Source: Colimorpha sp045576855
GTDB lineage: Bacteria; Bacteroidota; Bacteroidia; Bacteroidales; P3
NCBI GenBank assembly: GCA_045576855.1
Contig: JAZNHG010000002.1
Location: forward strand, 43,837-107,836
Direction: 5' to 3'
DNA length: 64,000 nucleotides
Position 1 is the stretch's first letter. The number at the start of each line of letters is the position of its first letter. This document shows positions 23,207-30,797 of this stretch, in pieces. The position numbers and the translations under genes are program-made. The notes beneath the pieces are model-generated. The model made no database searches and had not been told where the DNA came from. It saw only the letters and a program-made list of their open reading frames with translations.

Positions 23207-25009
23207 ATGCAGATGGGAAGGACCTTTAGAACGCTCCTCGCTGCGGTGGCCCTGTTGCTGATTGCCGCCTGCCATAAAGAGGGCGACGGACGGGTGGAGT
23301 TGATACTCGAACCCATGAATGGCAATGGCGCCAAGCTGGTGATTGGCAGCGACAACGTTAGCGGTACCTGGAGCGATGGCGATGTCATAAGCTTCAATGG
23401 CACTCGGGTGGGCATCACCCGCGAGGACAATACCCACGCCTATATCAGCGATGCCAATTCGCGCAGTGTCAACAGTGCGTGTTTTCCCGCCACGATGAGT
23501 GACGGGGACCTGAGCGGCAGCAGTGTCACTATGACGTTGCCTTCGACCTACCACTATGCGCTGTCCGACGGACGGCAACGGCTCGACTTGCCGATGGCGG
23601 CTCGCGCTGCCGAGGGAGAGCCCTTGCGCTTCCGCCACCTCACCGCAGCGCTCAGCGTCGTCATACGCAACGACCGCAGCGAGACGCTGGTGATAGACAG
23701 CTTGGTGGTTGGCAGCGACAGCTATCGTCTCTGTGGCGATTACAGCGTCAATATGGATGCACTCAGCTCCCTGTCGCCGCAGGCGCTCAGCGATGCTGCG
23801 GATAGCAGCGTGACTATGGTGTTCGACCGGCAGCGGTTGGAGCTTGCTCCAGGCGACACGGTCATGGTGATGGTGCCCGTGTTGCCCGTTGGTGAGGGAA
23901 ACCATTTCACAATCACCGTCTCCAGTCGCTATCAAGGCAAGCGCTACCGCTATGTCAAGCGCCAGACTACCGGTGGTTCTCTTCCCCGCAATACCCTCGC
24001 CTACGCTCCGCTGGCCCTCAATGCCTCACCGAATGCAACGACACGTTTGTTTAAAGGCTCAATCTCGGATGGATTCCAGATTGCTAATGAAATTGATTTA
24101 ATCGTGTTGTCGGAGGCATGTAATAATGGATGGTTCATCGGTCATGCGGAAGATGTATATTCCAAATACAGATATTTGGTAACCGGGGATTTAAATATGG
24201 AAGGTATCACAATAGCTCCAATATCAAATTTCACAGGAACGGCATTTCTCGGAAACAATCATACTATTCGTAATTTAACAATTGCAACTAGTGGAGATAT
24301 CTGCGGGTTGTTTACACAAATATCGGGTAATGTAGAAAACTTGCATTTAGAAAATGTAGCGCTCTGTAGTAGAAGTACCACATCGACAAATACTATTACG
24401 ATGGGTGGAATATGTGGAAAGAAAACCGGAGGAAATATGACAAATTGCAGGGTGAGTGGAGAGATAAATGTTACAGTGAATGCAACATCTAATATTCAGT
24501 TTGGCGTATTGGCGGGCAGTAGTTCGGGCTCTGTAACACTAAGTGGTTGTAGTGCAGATTACTCTCTGGTCATGGATGCCAATGGTTCTTCATTATACTA
24601 TGGGGGAATTGTTGGTGTATGCGAGAAGAACGGTGCTACAACGGTTGCCATAAATAATTGTAGTGTTACAGAAAACAATATTGAGATTGTTAATAAGAGT
24701 AGGATAAATTATGGTGGACTGATTGGGCGGACAAGTAGTGTTGCTGTATCAATCAGTGGGTGTAGCCGTTCTGGGAGTGCCAATGTATGGAGTAGGCAAG
24801 GAATTGTCGCTGCGGGAGGATTAGTTGGGTATTATACAGCGGGTAACGGAGGGTCAATATCATGCTCTGCACCAACCTCCACTGTAGGAGGAAGTATAAC
24901 AGCGAAAGGCAATACTGGCTCATATCTCGGAGAGTATATAGGGCAAGGCTCTGTTACGTTGAGTAATGTGAGTAGTGACGTCTCTCTTTCTTTGACATAT
25001 AATAATTAA
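23207..25009 (+). CDS. fimbrillin-like lipoprotein with GLUG-type repeats
   Basis: The start at ATG 23207 gives 600 residues with a lipobox LLIAAC (Cys22), so it is a membrane-anchored, probably surface lipoprotein. Residues 30-280 resemble fimbrillin/Mfa-like folds (GTWSDGDVISFNG, PLRFRHLTAALSVVI, ELAPGDTVMVMVPVLP). Residues 290-600 are GLUG-type repeats (GLFTQISGNVENLHL, GGICGKKTGGNMTNC, GGIVGVCEKNG, GGLIGRTSS, GGLVGYYTAG). Base composition drops sharply from about 24040 onward compared with the GC-rich first half, so the two halves have different histories. It lies 13 bp after pyrF. Confidence 0.75.
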   Translation: MQMGRTFRTLLAAVALLLIAACHKEGDGRVELILEPMNGNGAKLVIGSDNVSGTWSDGDVISFNGTRVGITREDNTHAYISDANSRSVNSACFPATMSDGDLSGSSVTMTLPSTYHYALSDGRQRLDLPMAARAAEGEPLRFRHLTAALSVVIRNDRSETLVIDSLVVGSDSYRLCGDYSVNMDALSSLSPQALSDAADSSVTMVFDRQRLELAPGDTVMVMVPVLPVGEGNHFTITVSSRYQGKRYRYVKRQTTGGSLPRNTLAYAPLALNASPNATTRLFKGSISDGFQIANEIDLIVLSEACNNGWFIGHAEDVYSKYRYLVTGDLNMEGITIAPISNFTGTAFLGNNHTIRNLTIATSGDICGLFTQISGNVENLHLENVALCSRSTTSTNTITMGGICGKKTGGNMTNCRVSGEINVTVNATSNIQFGVLAGSSSGSVTLSGCSADYSLVMDANGSSLYYGGIVGVCEKNGATTVAINNCSVTENNIEIVNKSRINYGGLIGRTSSVAVSISGCSRSGSANVWSRQGIVAAGGLVGYYTAGNGGSISCSAPTSTVGGSITAKGNTGSYLGEYIGQGSVTLSNVSSDVSLSLTYNN

Positions 25010-25047
25010 TAGGAAACCAATAAATAAATCAACAAAAAACAACAGTT

Positions 25048-26229
25048 ATGTACACAAAATTTCAACAGCATCTGCAGAAAGAGCTGGCCGACATCGAGGC
25101 CGCCGGTCTTTACAAAAACGAACGTATCATCGAAAGCCCCCAGGGTGCCGAGATTATGGTGAAAGGCAAGAAGTGCCTCAACTTCTGCGCCAACAACTAT
25201 CTGGGTCTGGCCGACAACCCCGAGCTCATCAAGGCTGCCAAGGCCGGTATGGACGCCCGCGGCTTCGGCATGGCCAGCGTCCGCTTCATCTGCGGCTGCC
25301 AGGACCTGCACAAACAGCTTGAGAAGAAGATCGCCGAGTTCTTCGGCACCGAAGACACCATCCTCTATGCTGCCTGCTTCGACGCCAACGGCGGCGTGTT
25401 CGAGCCCCTGCTCACCGAAGAGGACGCCATCATCAGCGACGCCCTGAACCACGCCTCCATCATCGACGGCGTGCGCCTCTGCAAGGCCCAGCGCTACCGC
25501 TACGCCAACGCCGACATGGCCGACCTCGAGGAGCAGCTCAAGGCCGCCCAGAAGAACCGCTTCCGCATCATCGTCACCGACGGTGTCTTCTCGATGGACG
25601 GCAACGTCTGCCCGCTGGACAAGATTTACGAGCTGGCTAACAAGTACGATGCTATGGTGATGGTGGATGAGAGCCACTCGGCCGGCGTGGTCGGCAAGAC
25701 CGGTCGCGGCGTCACCGAGCGCTACAACCTGCGCGGCAAGATTGAGATTCTGACCGGTACGTTAGGAAAGGCTTTCGGCGGCGCTATGGGTGGCTTCACC
25801 ACCGGCAAGAAGGAGATCATCGACATGCTGCGTCAGCGCAGCCGTCCCTACCTCTTCAGCAACTCGATGGCCCCCGGCCTCGTGGCCGCCGGCATCCGCA
25901 TGTTCGAGCTCATGAGCGAGACCAACGCCCTGCAGGACAAGCTGCACGAGAACACCGACTACTTCCTGCGCCGCATGAAGGAGGAAGGCTTCGACTGCAA
26001 GCCCTCGGAGAGCGCCATCTGCGCCGTCATGATCTACGACGCCGCCAAGAGCCAGCAGTATGCCGCCAAGATGCAGGAAGAGGGCATCTTCGTCACCGGC
26101 TTCTACTATCCCGTCGTCCCGAAGGGCCAGGCCCGTATCCGCGTGCAAATCAGCGCCGCCCACGAGCACGAGCACCTCGACAAGTGCATCGAGGCCTTCA
26201 AGAAGGTCCGCAAAGAGATCGAAGGCTGA
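25048..26229 (+). CDS. kbl: glycine C-acetyltransferase (2-amino-3-ketobutyrate CoA ligase)
   Basis: Kbl cleaves 2-amino-3-ketobutyrate with CoA to glycine and acetyl-CoA, the second step of threonine degradation. The 393-residue PLP enzyme shows NFCANNYLGLADNPE, SVRFICGCQDLHKQLE, VMVDESHSAGVVG and the PLP lysine in TLGKAFGGAMGG. Length is normal. Its partner tdh is found 4.6 kb downstream at 30798. A terminator follows. Confidence 0.95.
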   Translation: MYTKFQQHLQKELADIEAAGLYKNERIIESPQGAEIMVKGKKCLNFCANNYLGLADNPELIKAAKAGMDARGFGMASVRFICGCQDLHKQLEKKIAEFFGTEDTILYAACFDANGGVFEPLLTEEDAIISDALNHASIIDGVRLCKAQRYRYANADMADLEEQLKAAQKNRFRIIVTDGVFSMDGNVCPLDKIYELANKYDAMVMVDESHSAGVVGKTGRGVTERYNLRGKIEILTGTLGKAFGGAMGGFTTGKKEIIDMLRQRSRPYLFSNSMAPGLVAAGIRMFELMSETNALQDKLHENTDYFLRRMKEEGFDCKPSESAICAVMIYDAAKSQQYAAKMQEEGIFVTGFYYPVVPKGQARIRVQISAAHEHEHLDKCIEAFKKVRKEIEG

Positions 26230-26240
26230 ATGGGCGAAAG

Positions 26241-26264
26241 CAGAGTCAAGCTTGCTTGAACTCT
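26241..26264. repeat. imperfect inverted repeat after kbl
   Basis: CAGAGT-c-AAGC and GCTT-ga-ACTCTG-like arms face each other just after the kbl stop, before the main terminator. Confidence 0.5.
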
Positions 26265-26329
26265 GCCGGGCGAAGCAAGCCTCGCGGAACGCAAGGCAAA
26301 TAAAGACCTCGTTCAGAATTCTAAAGATG

Positions 26330-26362
26330 ATAGCCGGAGGCATACGCCCCCGGCTATTTTTA
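26330..26362 (+). terminator. intrinsic terminator after kbl
   Basis: ATAGCCGG pairs with CCGGCTAT, followed by TTTTTATTA. It sits just before the 3' end of the convergent ATPase gene. Confidence 0.8.
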
Positions 26363-26375
26363 TTATATCAAATAG

Positions 26376-27551
26376 CTAATACAGAAGACCGAATACCCAT
26401 AGCGGAATAAACATGCCTTGCCCGTATTCAATGTCGTCCCTTACCACATGTCCGTTAGGGACGTCCTCTATCTGGGTGGTGCGTTTCTTTTTCCCACCCA
26501 CTTCAAAGGTATGTTTCCCAATGACAAAATCCGATACTTTGGATGAGACAACGTCGTCCACAACCCGTGTTTGGTTATAGAAGAATGTTTCGCGCATATT
26601 TCCCATGTTGGTGCTATCGGCTCCGAGGACGTACATCAGATTGGTATTGTCAACATAAATCTTTTCCACCTTGCCAAGGCTGCGAAGACCGCCAGTCTCA
26701 TCCCTCAGCTGACCTAGCATGCCGGCACGTTCCATATACAGAAGATAGTCTGGCACCACATTCCTGCTGACGCCTATGGCGTTGGCAATGCTGGAGTAGT
26801 CCGGCTTGAAAGGGGCACTCTGCGACACTATGCCCATCAATCGGCGAAGCTTGCGTCCGGTAGAGACCGACAGCGAGACATACTGCGGTATATCCGACTC
26901 TAACGTTTGCATCACAATTTGGTCGAGGCGTGACTTAAATGCACCTTCTTTGCTGAACGGATAATAGCCGTCTTGCAGGTACTGGTGGAAAAGTGGGAGT
27001 GGGTGCGCCAGGATGGTGTCGTCCACTTTGTTTTCTATCACTTCTGCCAGTGTGTAGACGGGCATCTTTATTCTGTGGTACATATCAAGGTATTCTCGAA
27101 ATGAGAGTCCTTGCATGGTGTATATCACCGCCCGTCGACTCAAATCGGCTTGACCGCGCAGTATGTCGAGAATTGACGATCCTGTGAATATGACGTGCAG
27201 CGAGGGATGTCCGTCATAAATCTCTTTCAGTTCCGTCGACCACCCAGGGTACTTGTGTATTTCATCGATATAGAGGTGCGTGCCACCCTCTTTAACCCAG
27301 TTGGAAGCCGTCTCGGCAAGAGTGTGTTGTGCAAAATAGCTGTGGTCGGCTGAAACGTAGAGGGCGTTTTGCTGCCACTTCTCTGTCTTGATATGTTGCA
27401 GCACTAATGTCGATTTGCCTACACCGCGTGGTCCGACCAAACCCACCATACGGAGTGACCAGTCTATTTTCGTGTACATGTAGCGTACGAAGTCAAGACT
27501 TGTGATTGCCAATTGCTCGCGCATGTAATCTGCAAGGATAATGTCGATCAT
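26376..27551 (-). CDS. AAA-family ATPase, DUF4143 type
   Basis: The 391-residue protein has Walker A GPRGVGKST (near residue 40), Walker B-like LYIDEIHKYP and sensor FTGSSILDIL, then a winged-helix-like region (YSSIANAIGVSRNVVPDYLLYMERAGML) and a DUF4143-like end. Such ATPases are abundant as multicopy accessory genes in gut Bacteroidetes; their function is unknown. Two copies of an 18-bp palindromic site overlap its promoter, suggesting autoregulation. It lies convergently after kbl. Confidence 0.8.
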   Translation of the reverse strand: MIDIILADYMREQLAITSLDFVRYMYTKIDWSLRMVGLVGPRGVGKSTLVLQHIKTEKWQQNALYVSADHSYFAQHTLAETASNWVKEGGTHLYIDEIHKYPGWSTELKEIYDGHPSLHVIFTGSSILDILRGQADLSRRAVIYTMQGLSFREYLDMYHRIKMPVYTLAEVIENKVDDTILAHPLPLFHQYLQDGYYPFSKEGAFKSRLDQIVMQTLESDIPQYVSLSVSTGRKLRRLMGIVSQSAPFKPDYSSIANAIGVSRNVVPDYLLYMERAGMLGQLRDETGGLRSLGKVEKIYVDNTNLMYVLGADSTNMGNMRETFFYNQTRVVDDVVSSKVSDFVIGKHTFEVGGKKKRTTQIEDVPNGHVVRDDIEYGQGMFIPLWVFGLLY

Positions 27552-27609
27552 GGTTAAGCTGCTTTATTTTAGTTTTTTACGTGATAACAATCTTCTAGAT
27601 TTCCCGATG

Positions 27610-27617
27610 CAAAGATA
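27610..27617 (-). promoter_or_regulatory. -7 promoter box of the ATPase gene
   Basis: The minus strand reads TATCTTTG, an exact consensus match 59 bp before the ATG. Confidence 0.6.
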
Positions 27618-27633
27618 CAAATATTTTTTGATA

Positions 27634-27684
27634 TGCACTAAAAAAAGTGCAGTGTAATGTATTTTATGCACCAAAAAAAGTGCA
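27634..27684. promoter_or_regulatory. tandem palindromic operator pair upstream of the ATPase gene
   Basis: TGCACTAAAAAAAGTGCA (27634-27651) and TGCACCAAAAAAAGTGCA (27667-27684) are 33 bp apart, about three helical turns. They lie just upstream of the -7 box, over the -33 position. This is the pattern of a dimeric regulator's operators. Confidence 0.7.
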
Positions 27685-27991
27685 AGATGTGTTGTGGTGT
27701 ATCGTTTTCAAAAGGACATAACCCTCCTTATCTTACAAATCCCCCAAAGAGGGATTAATCGTCAAGGAGGATATAGACTACGTCACGGCAACATTATTCC
27801 TCTTTGGATATTCGGGTTGAACTACTGTACAATTGGCAAAAAGGCGGTGGGCACCAGAGGTCTGTTAGACTGATTTATCATAAGCCGCTTGGCTTACATT
27901 AAAATTGTATAAGTTTTAATCAAAAGTTTCATTACCAAAATTGGTCATCTGTATTAGTTAAAAGTATCGGGTAAAAAGTATTTAATTATCA
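27685..27991. other. AT-rich intergenic region, nothing recognised
   Basis: There is no protein-like frame and no clear RNA. Composition is AT-rich like the adjoining secreted-protein gene, so it may be part of the same transferred segment. Confidence 0.4.
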
Positions 27992-28585
27992 TTAATCCCA
28001 ATCGTCAGGATCGAATTCAACTCTACGCTTTTCAATCACATGTTCATCTTTTTTAGCCACATGTTTTAAGAAACTATCAATTTCATCATATAGGGCTTTT
28101 GGAATTTCCATTCTTAAATTTTCTCTTTGTCTTACAGCATTCATATCGGTTTTTGATGCTTCATTAGCTACTACTTTGCCGGTTTCATTTTCAACTACAA
28201 TACCTTTTTTAATCCAAGGTCCGGCTAAATAATATTCCAATTTTTCACTGGATTCACCTTCTATTTTTTTAAATACTCTAATCAAAGTATCAACGTATTG
28301 AGTTTCCTCAATTACTCTTGTTCCTTTTTTCCCTTGTAACTTTGCATGGCCACTGGTCGCACTTCTTACCGTGTTTAAAGCAAATTTTTCAAAATTGTTA
28401 AAATTTCCGTCTGTATCAATTAATAATGCTTGAGCCTTTCTGCTATTAAACAACTCAACGGTATCTCTTGCAAGTACAGTTTCGCCTTTATTAAGTGCTT
28501 GAGCTTTTGCAGCTATCGGACTTGTAGCTAATAAACCTGCTAATACGGTTGTCTTTGCCCAATTACCAATTCTGTTTATTCTCAT
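27992..28585 (-). CDS. small exported protein of AT-rich, probably foreign origin
   Basis: The start at ATG 28585 gives 197 residues with a signal peptide (MRINRIGNWAKTTVLAGLLATSPIAAKAQ). It is preceded by AGGAG at the right distance, a real Shine-Dalgarno sequence that is unusual here. The mature part has no motif I recognise (FNNFEKFALNTVRSATSGHAKLQGK, key part NFEKFALNTV; ends EKRRVEFDPDDWD). Codon use is strongly AT-biased, unlike its neighbours. Both signs suggest transfer from an unrelated bacterium. A longer start at 28633 is possible but would hide the signal peptide. Confidence 0.65.
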   Translation of the reverse strand: MRINRIGNWAKTTVLAGLLATSPIAAKAQALNKGETVLARDTVELFNSRKAQALLIDTDGNFNNFEKFALNTVRSATSGHAKLQGKKGTRVIEETQYVDTLIRVFKKIEGESSEKLEYYLAGPWIKKGIVVENETGKVVANEASKTDMNAVRQRENLRMEIPKALYDEIDSFLKHVAKKDEHVIEKRRVEFDPDDWD

Positions 28586-28887
28586 ATTTTCTCCTGTTTT
28601 CTTACGAGTCTTTGAGGTTCTTTTTATCTGCAAATATACACATTTTTCCTGAATTGCGGGCAGGTGTGCGGAAAATATTCCGTAAGGTGCACATTGTTAT
28701 GTGGTTATGTGTGTACTGGTCCGTGGGTAATCTGCGGCTATTTGGGGGGCTCGGGCGGAAAGATGCATCGAAATTGCAGTTGCCGGGGCGGCGAAGGGGG
28801 GAAAGGATGGCGAATATGGCAGTCTGTCAATGCGGTACAGGCGGTGGTGTATGGCCGGAGTCGAGGCTGGGTTACGGAGGTATCTTG
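28586..28887. other. GC-rich intergenic region, no gene recognised
   Basis: Composition changes abruptly from AT-rich to GC-rich near 28640. Open frames here have Gly/Arg/Cys-rich translations that do not look like real proteins. Confidence 0.4.
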
Positions 28888-28947
28888 TCCGTGTCCCCTC
28901 CGTGTCATGTCCGTGTCCCCTCCGTGTTTTGTCCGACTACAGTCGGA
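28888..28947. repeat. 11-bp TCCGTGTC repeat array ending in a palindrome, locus 1
   Basis: Four units of the form TCCGTGTCnnn (the last degenerate) with an exact 11-bp period end in TCCGACTACAGTCGGA (28932-28947), a 7-bp-arm palindrome. Related arrays occur at 38020 and 63559. Confidence 0.85.
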
Positions 28948-29053
28948 GGAAATGTGGAGGTGAGGCGTCGGAGGAGTACCGATGATGGTGCGCTATCGTG
29001 ATGTGTTTCCCGGCGTTGTTAAAAAATATTTCTGTCGTGTGGTTTTTATTGTG

Positions 29054-29061
29054 TATCTTTG
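29054..29061 (+). promoter_or_regulatory. -7 promoter box of the DUF3791/DUF3990 operon
   Basis: TATCTTTG lies 32 bp before the first gene and matches the consensus exactly; no -33 box is clear. Confidence 0.6.
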
Positions 29062-29092
29062 CAGTCGGAAATTGTTATTGGTTAGATGCGAT

Positions 29093-29308
29093 ATGAGCAA
29101 ATTTGAAATACCATTCCTTACGGCTGCCGTGCAGGCTTTCGCTCAGCGCTATGCGATGACGCGACAAGCTGCGTTCAATTATTTGCGTGAGCATAAGGGG
29201 CTGGCATTCTTAATTGAGTTCTATGATGTGGAACACTTGCAGTCGATGGATGAAACTATTGATGACGTGCTCATTGTCTGTCAAAAAAATGGAGGTGTCA
29301 TAGCATGA
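29093..29308 (+). CDS. DUF3791-type small protein, putative antitoxin
   Basis: The 71-residue protein (MSKFEIPFLTAAVQAFAQRYAMTRQAAFNYLREHKGLAFL start, key part NYLREHKGLAFL) fits the DUF3791 family, helical proteins found next to DUF3990 genes in Bacteroidetes and Firmicutes. The start at 29093 follows a promoter box. Its stop overlaps the next start (ATGA). The pairing suggests an antitoxin role, which is inference. Confidence 0.7.
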   Translation: MSKFEIPFLTAAVQAFAQRYAMTRQAAFNYLREHKGLAFLIEFYDVEHLQSMDETIDDVLIVCQKNGGVIA

Positions 29309-29793
29309 GGTTGTTTCATGGTACAAACAAGGATTTCGACACGATCGATCTTGGTCAGGGCTTGCGATACAAGGACTTTGGCCAGGGCTTCTATACAACG
29401 GCCAACAGAGAGACCGCAGTCAGGATGGCGCAGAAAAAGGCCCGTTTGTTTGGGGGCGAGGCCACGCTGATTACCTACGAGTTTGACGAGGCGGCACTAT
29501 CCTCCGACTTGTCGGTCAAGCGTTTTCCCGAAAAAGCCACTGTAGAGTGGTTCTTGTTTATAGATGCAAACCGTGATCGCAAGAACAAACTGCCTATTCA
29601 CAGTTATGACCTTGTTGTTGGTCCAATTGCCGACGATGGTGTTGTGTTGCAATTGACCAACTATCGCGAGGGTATTTATTCCCCTGAACAGGCAGCCCAA
29701 CTGCTGCAAGACAGGTATCTCGACCAACAATATTGCTTTAGTACGGAACGGGCACTCCGTTTGTTGCACAAGATAAATGCGGAAACCGTATGA
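29305..29793 (+). CDS. DUF3990 protein, ADP-ribosyltransferase-like putative toxin
   Basis: The 162-residue protein begins MRLFHGTNKDFDTIDL and has DFGQGFYTTANRETAVRMAQ, matching the H and (F/Y)YTT-A features of DUF3990, a family in the ADP-ribosyltransferase clan. It would use NAD+ to modify a target. It is coupled by ATGA overlaps to a DUF3791 gene before it and a third small gene after it, the layout of a toxin-antitoxin operon. Target and activity are unknown. Confidence 0.75.
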   Translation: MRLFHGTNKDFDTIDLGQGLRYKDFGQGFYTTANRETAVRMAQKKARLFGGEATLITYEFDEAALSSDLSVKRFPEKATVEWFLFIDANRDRKNKLPIHSYDLVVGPIADDGVVLQLTNYREGIYSPEQAAQLLQDRYLDQQYCFSTERALRLLHKINAETV

Positions 29794-30029
29794 ACCAGCC
29801 CACACATCATCAAATAGCGACATATCTCACCAACTATGTATTGAGTGAGTTGGTGAAATATGTGATGGAAGACACGGGATGCGACATCGAGCAGGCGATG
29901 GACAGGGTCTATAACTCGCCGCTGATGAATGCTCTCCAGGATGAGAAATCAGAATTGTACGTACAAAGTCCGGCTTACCTCTATGAGTTGATGAACGGTC
30001 AGCTGGTATCTAAGCATAAACACCTATGA
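29790..30029 (+). CDS. small third component of the DUF3990 module
   Basis: The 79-residue, mostly helical protein (HQIATYLTNYVLSELVKYVMEDTG, key part LTNYVLSELVKYVMEDTG; then LYVQSPAYLYELMNGQL) resembles a second DUF3791-like partner with the SP.YLYE.L ending typical of such genes. It overlaps the toxin-like gene and adk by ATGA at both ends, so all four genes are translationally coupled. Confidence 0.65.
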   Translation: MNQPTHHQIATYLTNYVLSELVKYVMEDTGCDIEQAMDRVYNSPLMNALQDEKSELYVQSPAYLYELMNGQLVSKHKHL

Positions 30030-30679
30030 TCAATATTGTTATCTTTGGGGCGCCGGGGGCTGGGAAGGGCACGCAGGCGCAGCTGTTGGCGGAGAAGTAC
30101 GACTTCCTGCATATCTCGACGGGCGACCTGCTGCGGCAGGAGGTGGCGCTGCAGACGCCTGTGGGCCAGCGGGCCCAGGCCATTATGAACCGTGGCGACC
30201 TGGTGGGCGACGACATCGTGGTGTCGCTCCTGGGGCGCGCGCTCGAGCTGCGGTCCACGCTGCCCGACCCCGACGCTGCCCTCGACCCGTGGGACGTGGA
30301 GCGCCACGGCCGTCCGCACCGCCCCGAGGGATGCATCATCGACGGCTTTCCGCGCACGGTGTCGCAGGCCCAGACGCTGGAGTTCCTCTTCGGACGCCTG
30401 AAGCGCAAGATCGACTGCGTGGTGGCCATCGACGTGCCGCGCGACGAGCTGGTGCGCCGCATCCACGAGCGCGCCGCCATCAGCGGCCGTGCCGACGACA
30501 CCGAGGAGGTAATCCGCCACCGCCTCGACCTCTACGACCAGCAGACCACGCCGGTGCTCGACTACTACCGCGTGTCGGGCCTGCTGGTGACGGTGGACGG
30601 CAGCGGCGAGATATCCGAGACCAACAGCCGCATCTGCCAGACCCTGGAGCTGGTGATGCACCTGAAAGCCAAACGGTAA
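30026..30679 (+). CDS. adk: adenylate kinase
   Basis: Adk interconverts AMP + ATP and 2 ADP. The 217-residue protein has the P-loop GAPGAGKGTQ, the STGDLLRQEV AMP-site segment, IIDGFPRTVSQAQ and ERAAISGRADDTEEVIRHRL of the LID/C-terminal part. It has a longer insert than usual before the DGFPRT motif (TLPDPDAALDPWDVERHG). It is an essential housekeeping gene, yet its ATG overlaps the stop of the third gene of the toxin-antitoxin-like module, so its translation is coupled to it. No separate promoter box is seen. Confidence 0.93.
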   Translation: MINIVIFGAPGAGKGTQAQLLAEKYDFLHISTGDLLRQEVALQTPVGQRAQAIMNRGDLVGDDIVVSLLGRALELRSTLPDPDAALDPWDVERHGRPHRPEGCIIDGFPRTVSQAQTLEFLFGRLKRKIDCVVAIDVPRDELVRRIHERAAISGRADDTEEVIRHRLDLYDQQTTPVLDYYRVSGLLVTVDGSGEISETNSRICQTLELVMHLKAKR

Positions 30680-30683
30680 GTAT

Positions 30684-30716
30684 TTTGACGAGTATTGAAT
30701 TTATTTTGTATCTTTG
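30684..30716 (+). promoter_or_regulatory. complete Bacteroidetes-type promoter for tdh
   Basis: TTTG (30684-30687) and TATCTTTG (30709-30716) are separated by 21 bp, matching both boxes of the consensus. It lies directly after the adk stop and leaves an 80-nt leader. Confidence 0.75.
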
Positions 30717-30797
30717 CGCTTGTCATTGCGGGGCTATTGTGCTGTGCAATGGCATGATATATTGTTGTTTATAATGATTTATTAATATATAGAGACA

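Noticed and set aside
28888..28947. Possible CRISPR-like repeat
   Set aside because: The 11-bp period with 3 variable bases leaves no spacers.
28549..29001. Plus-strand gene of 150 codons upstream of the DUF3791 gene
   Set aside because: It crosses the AT-rich and GC-rich halves and the 11-bp repeats, and reads like random sequence.
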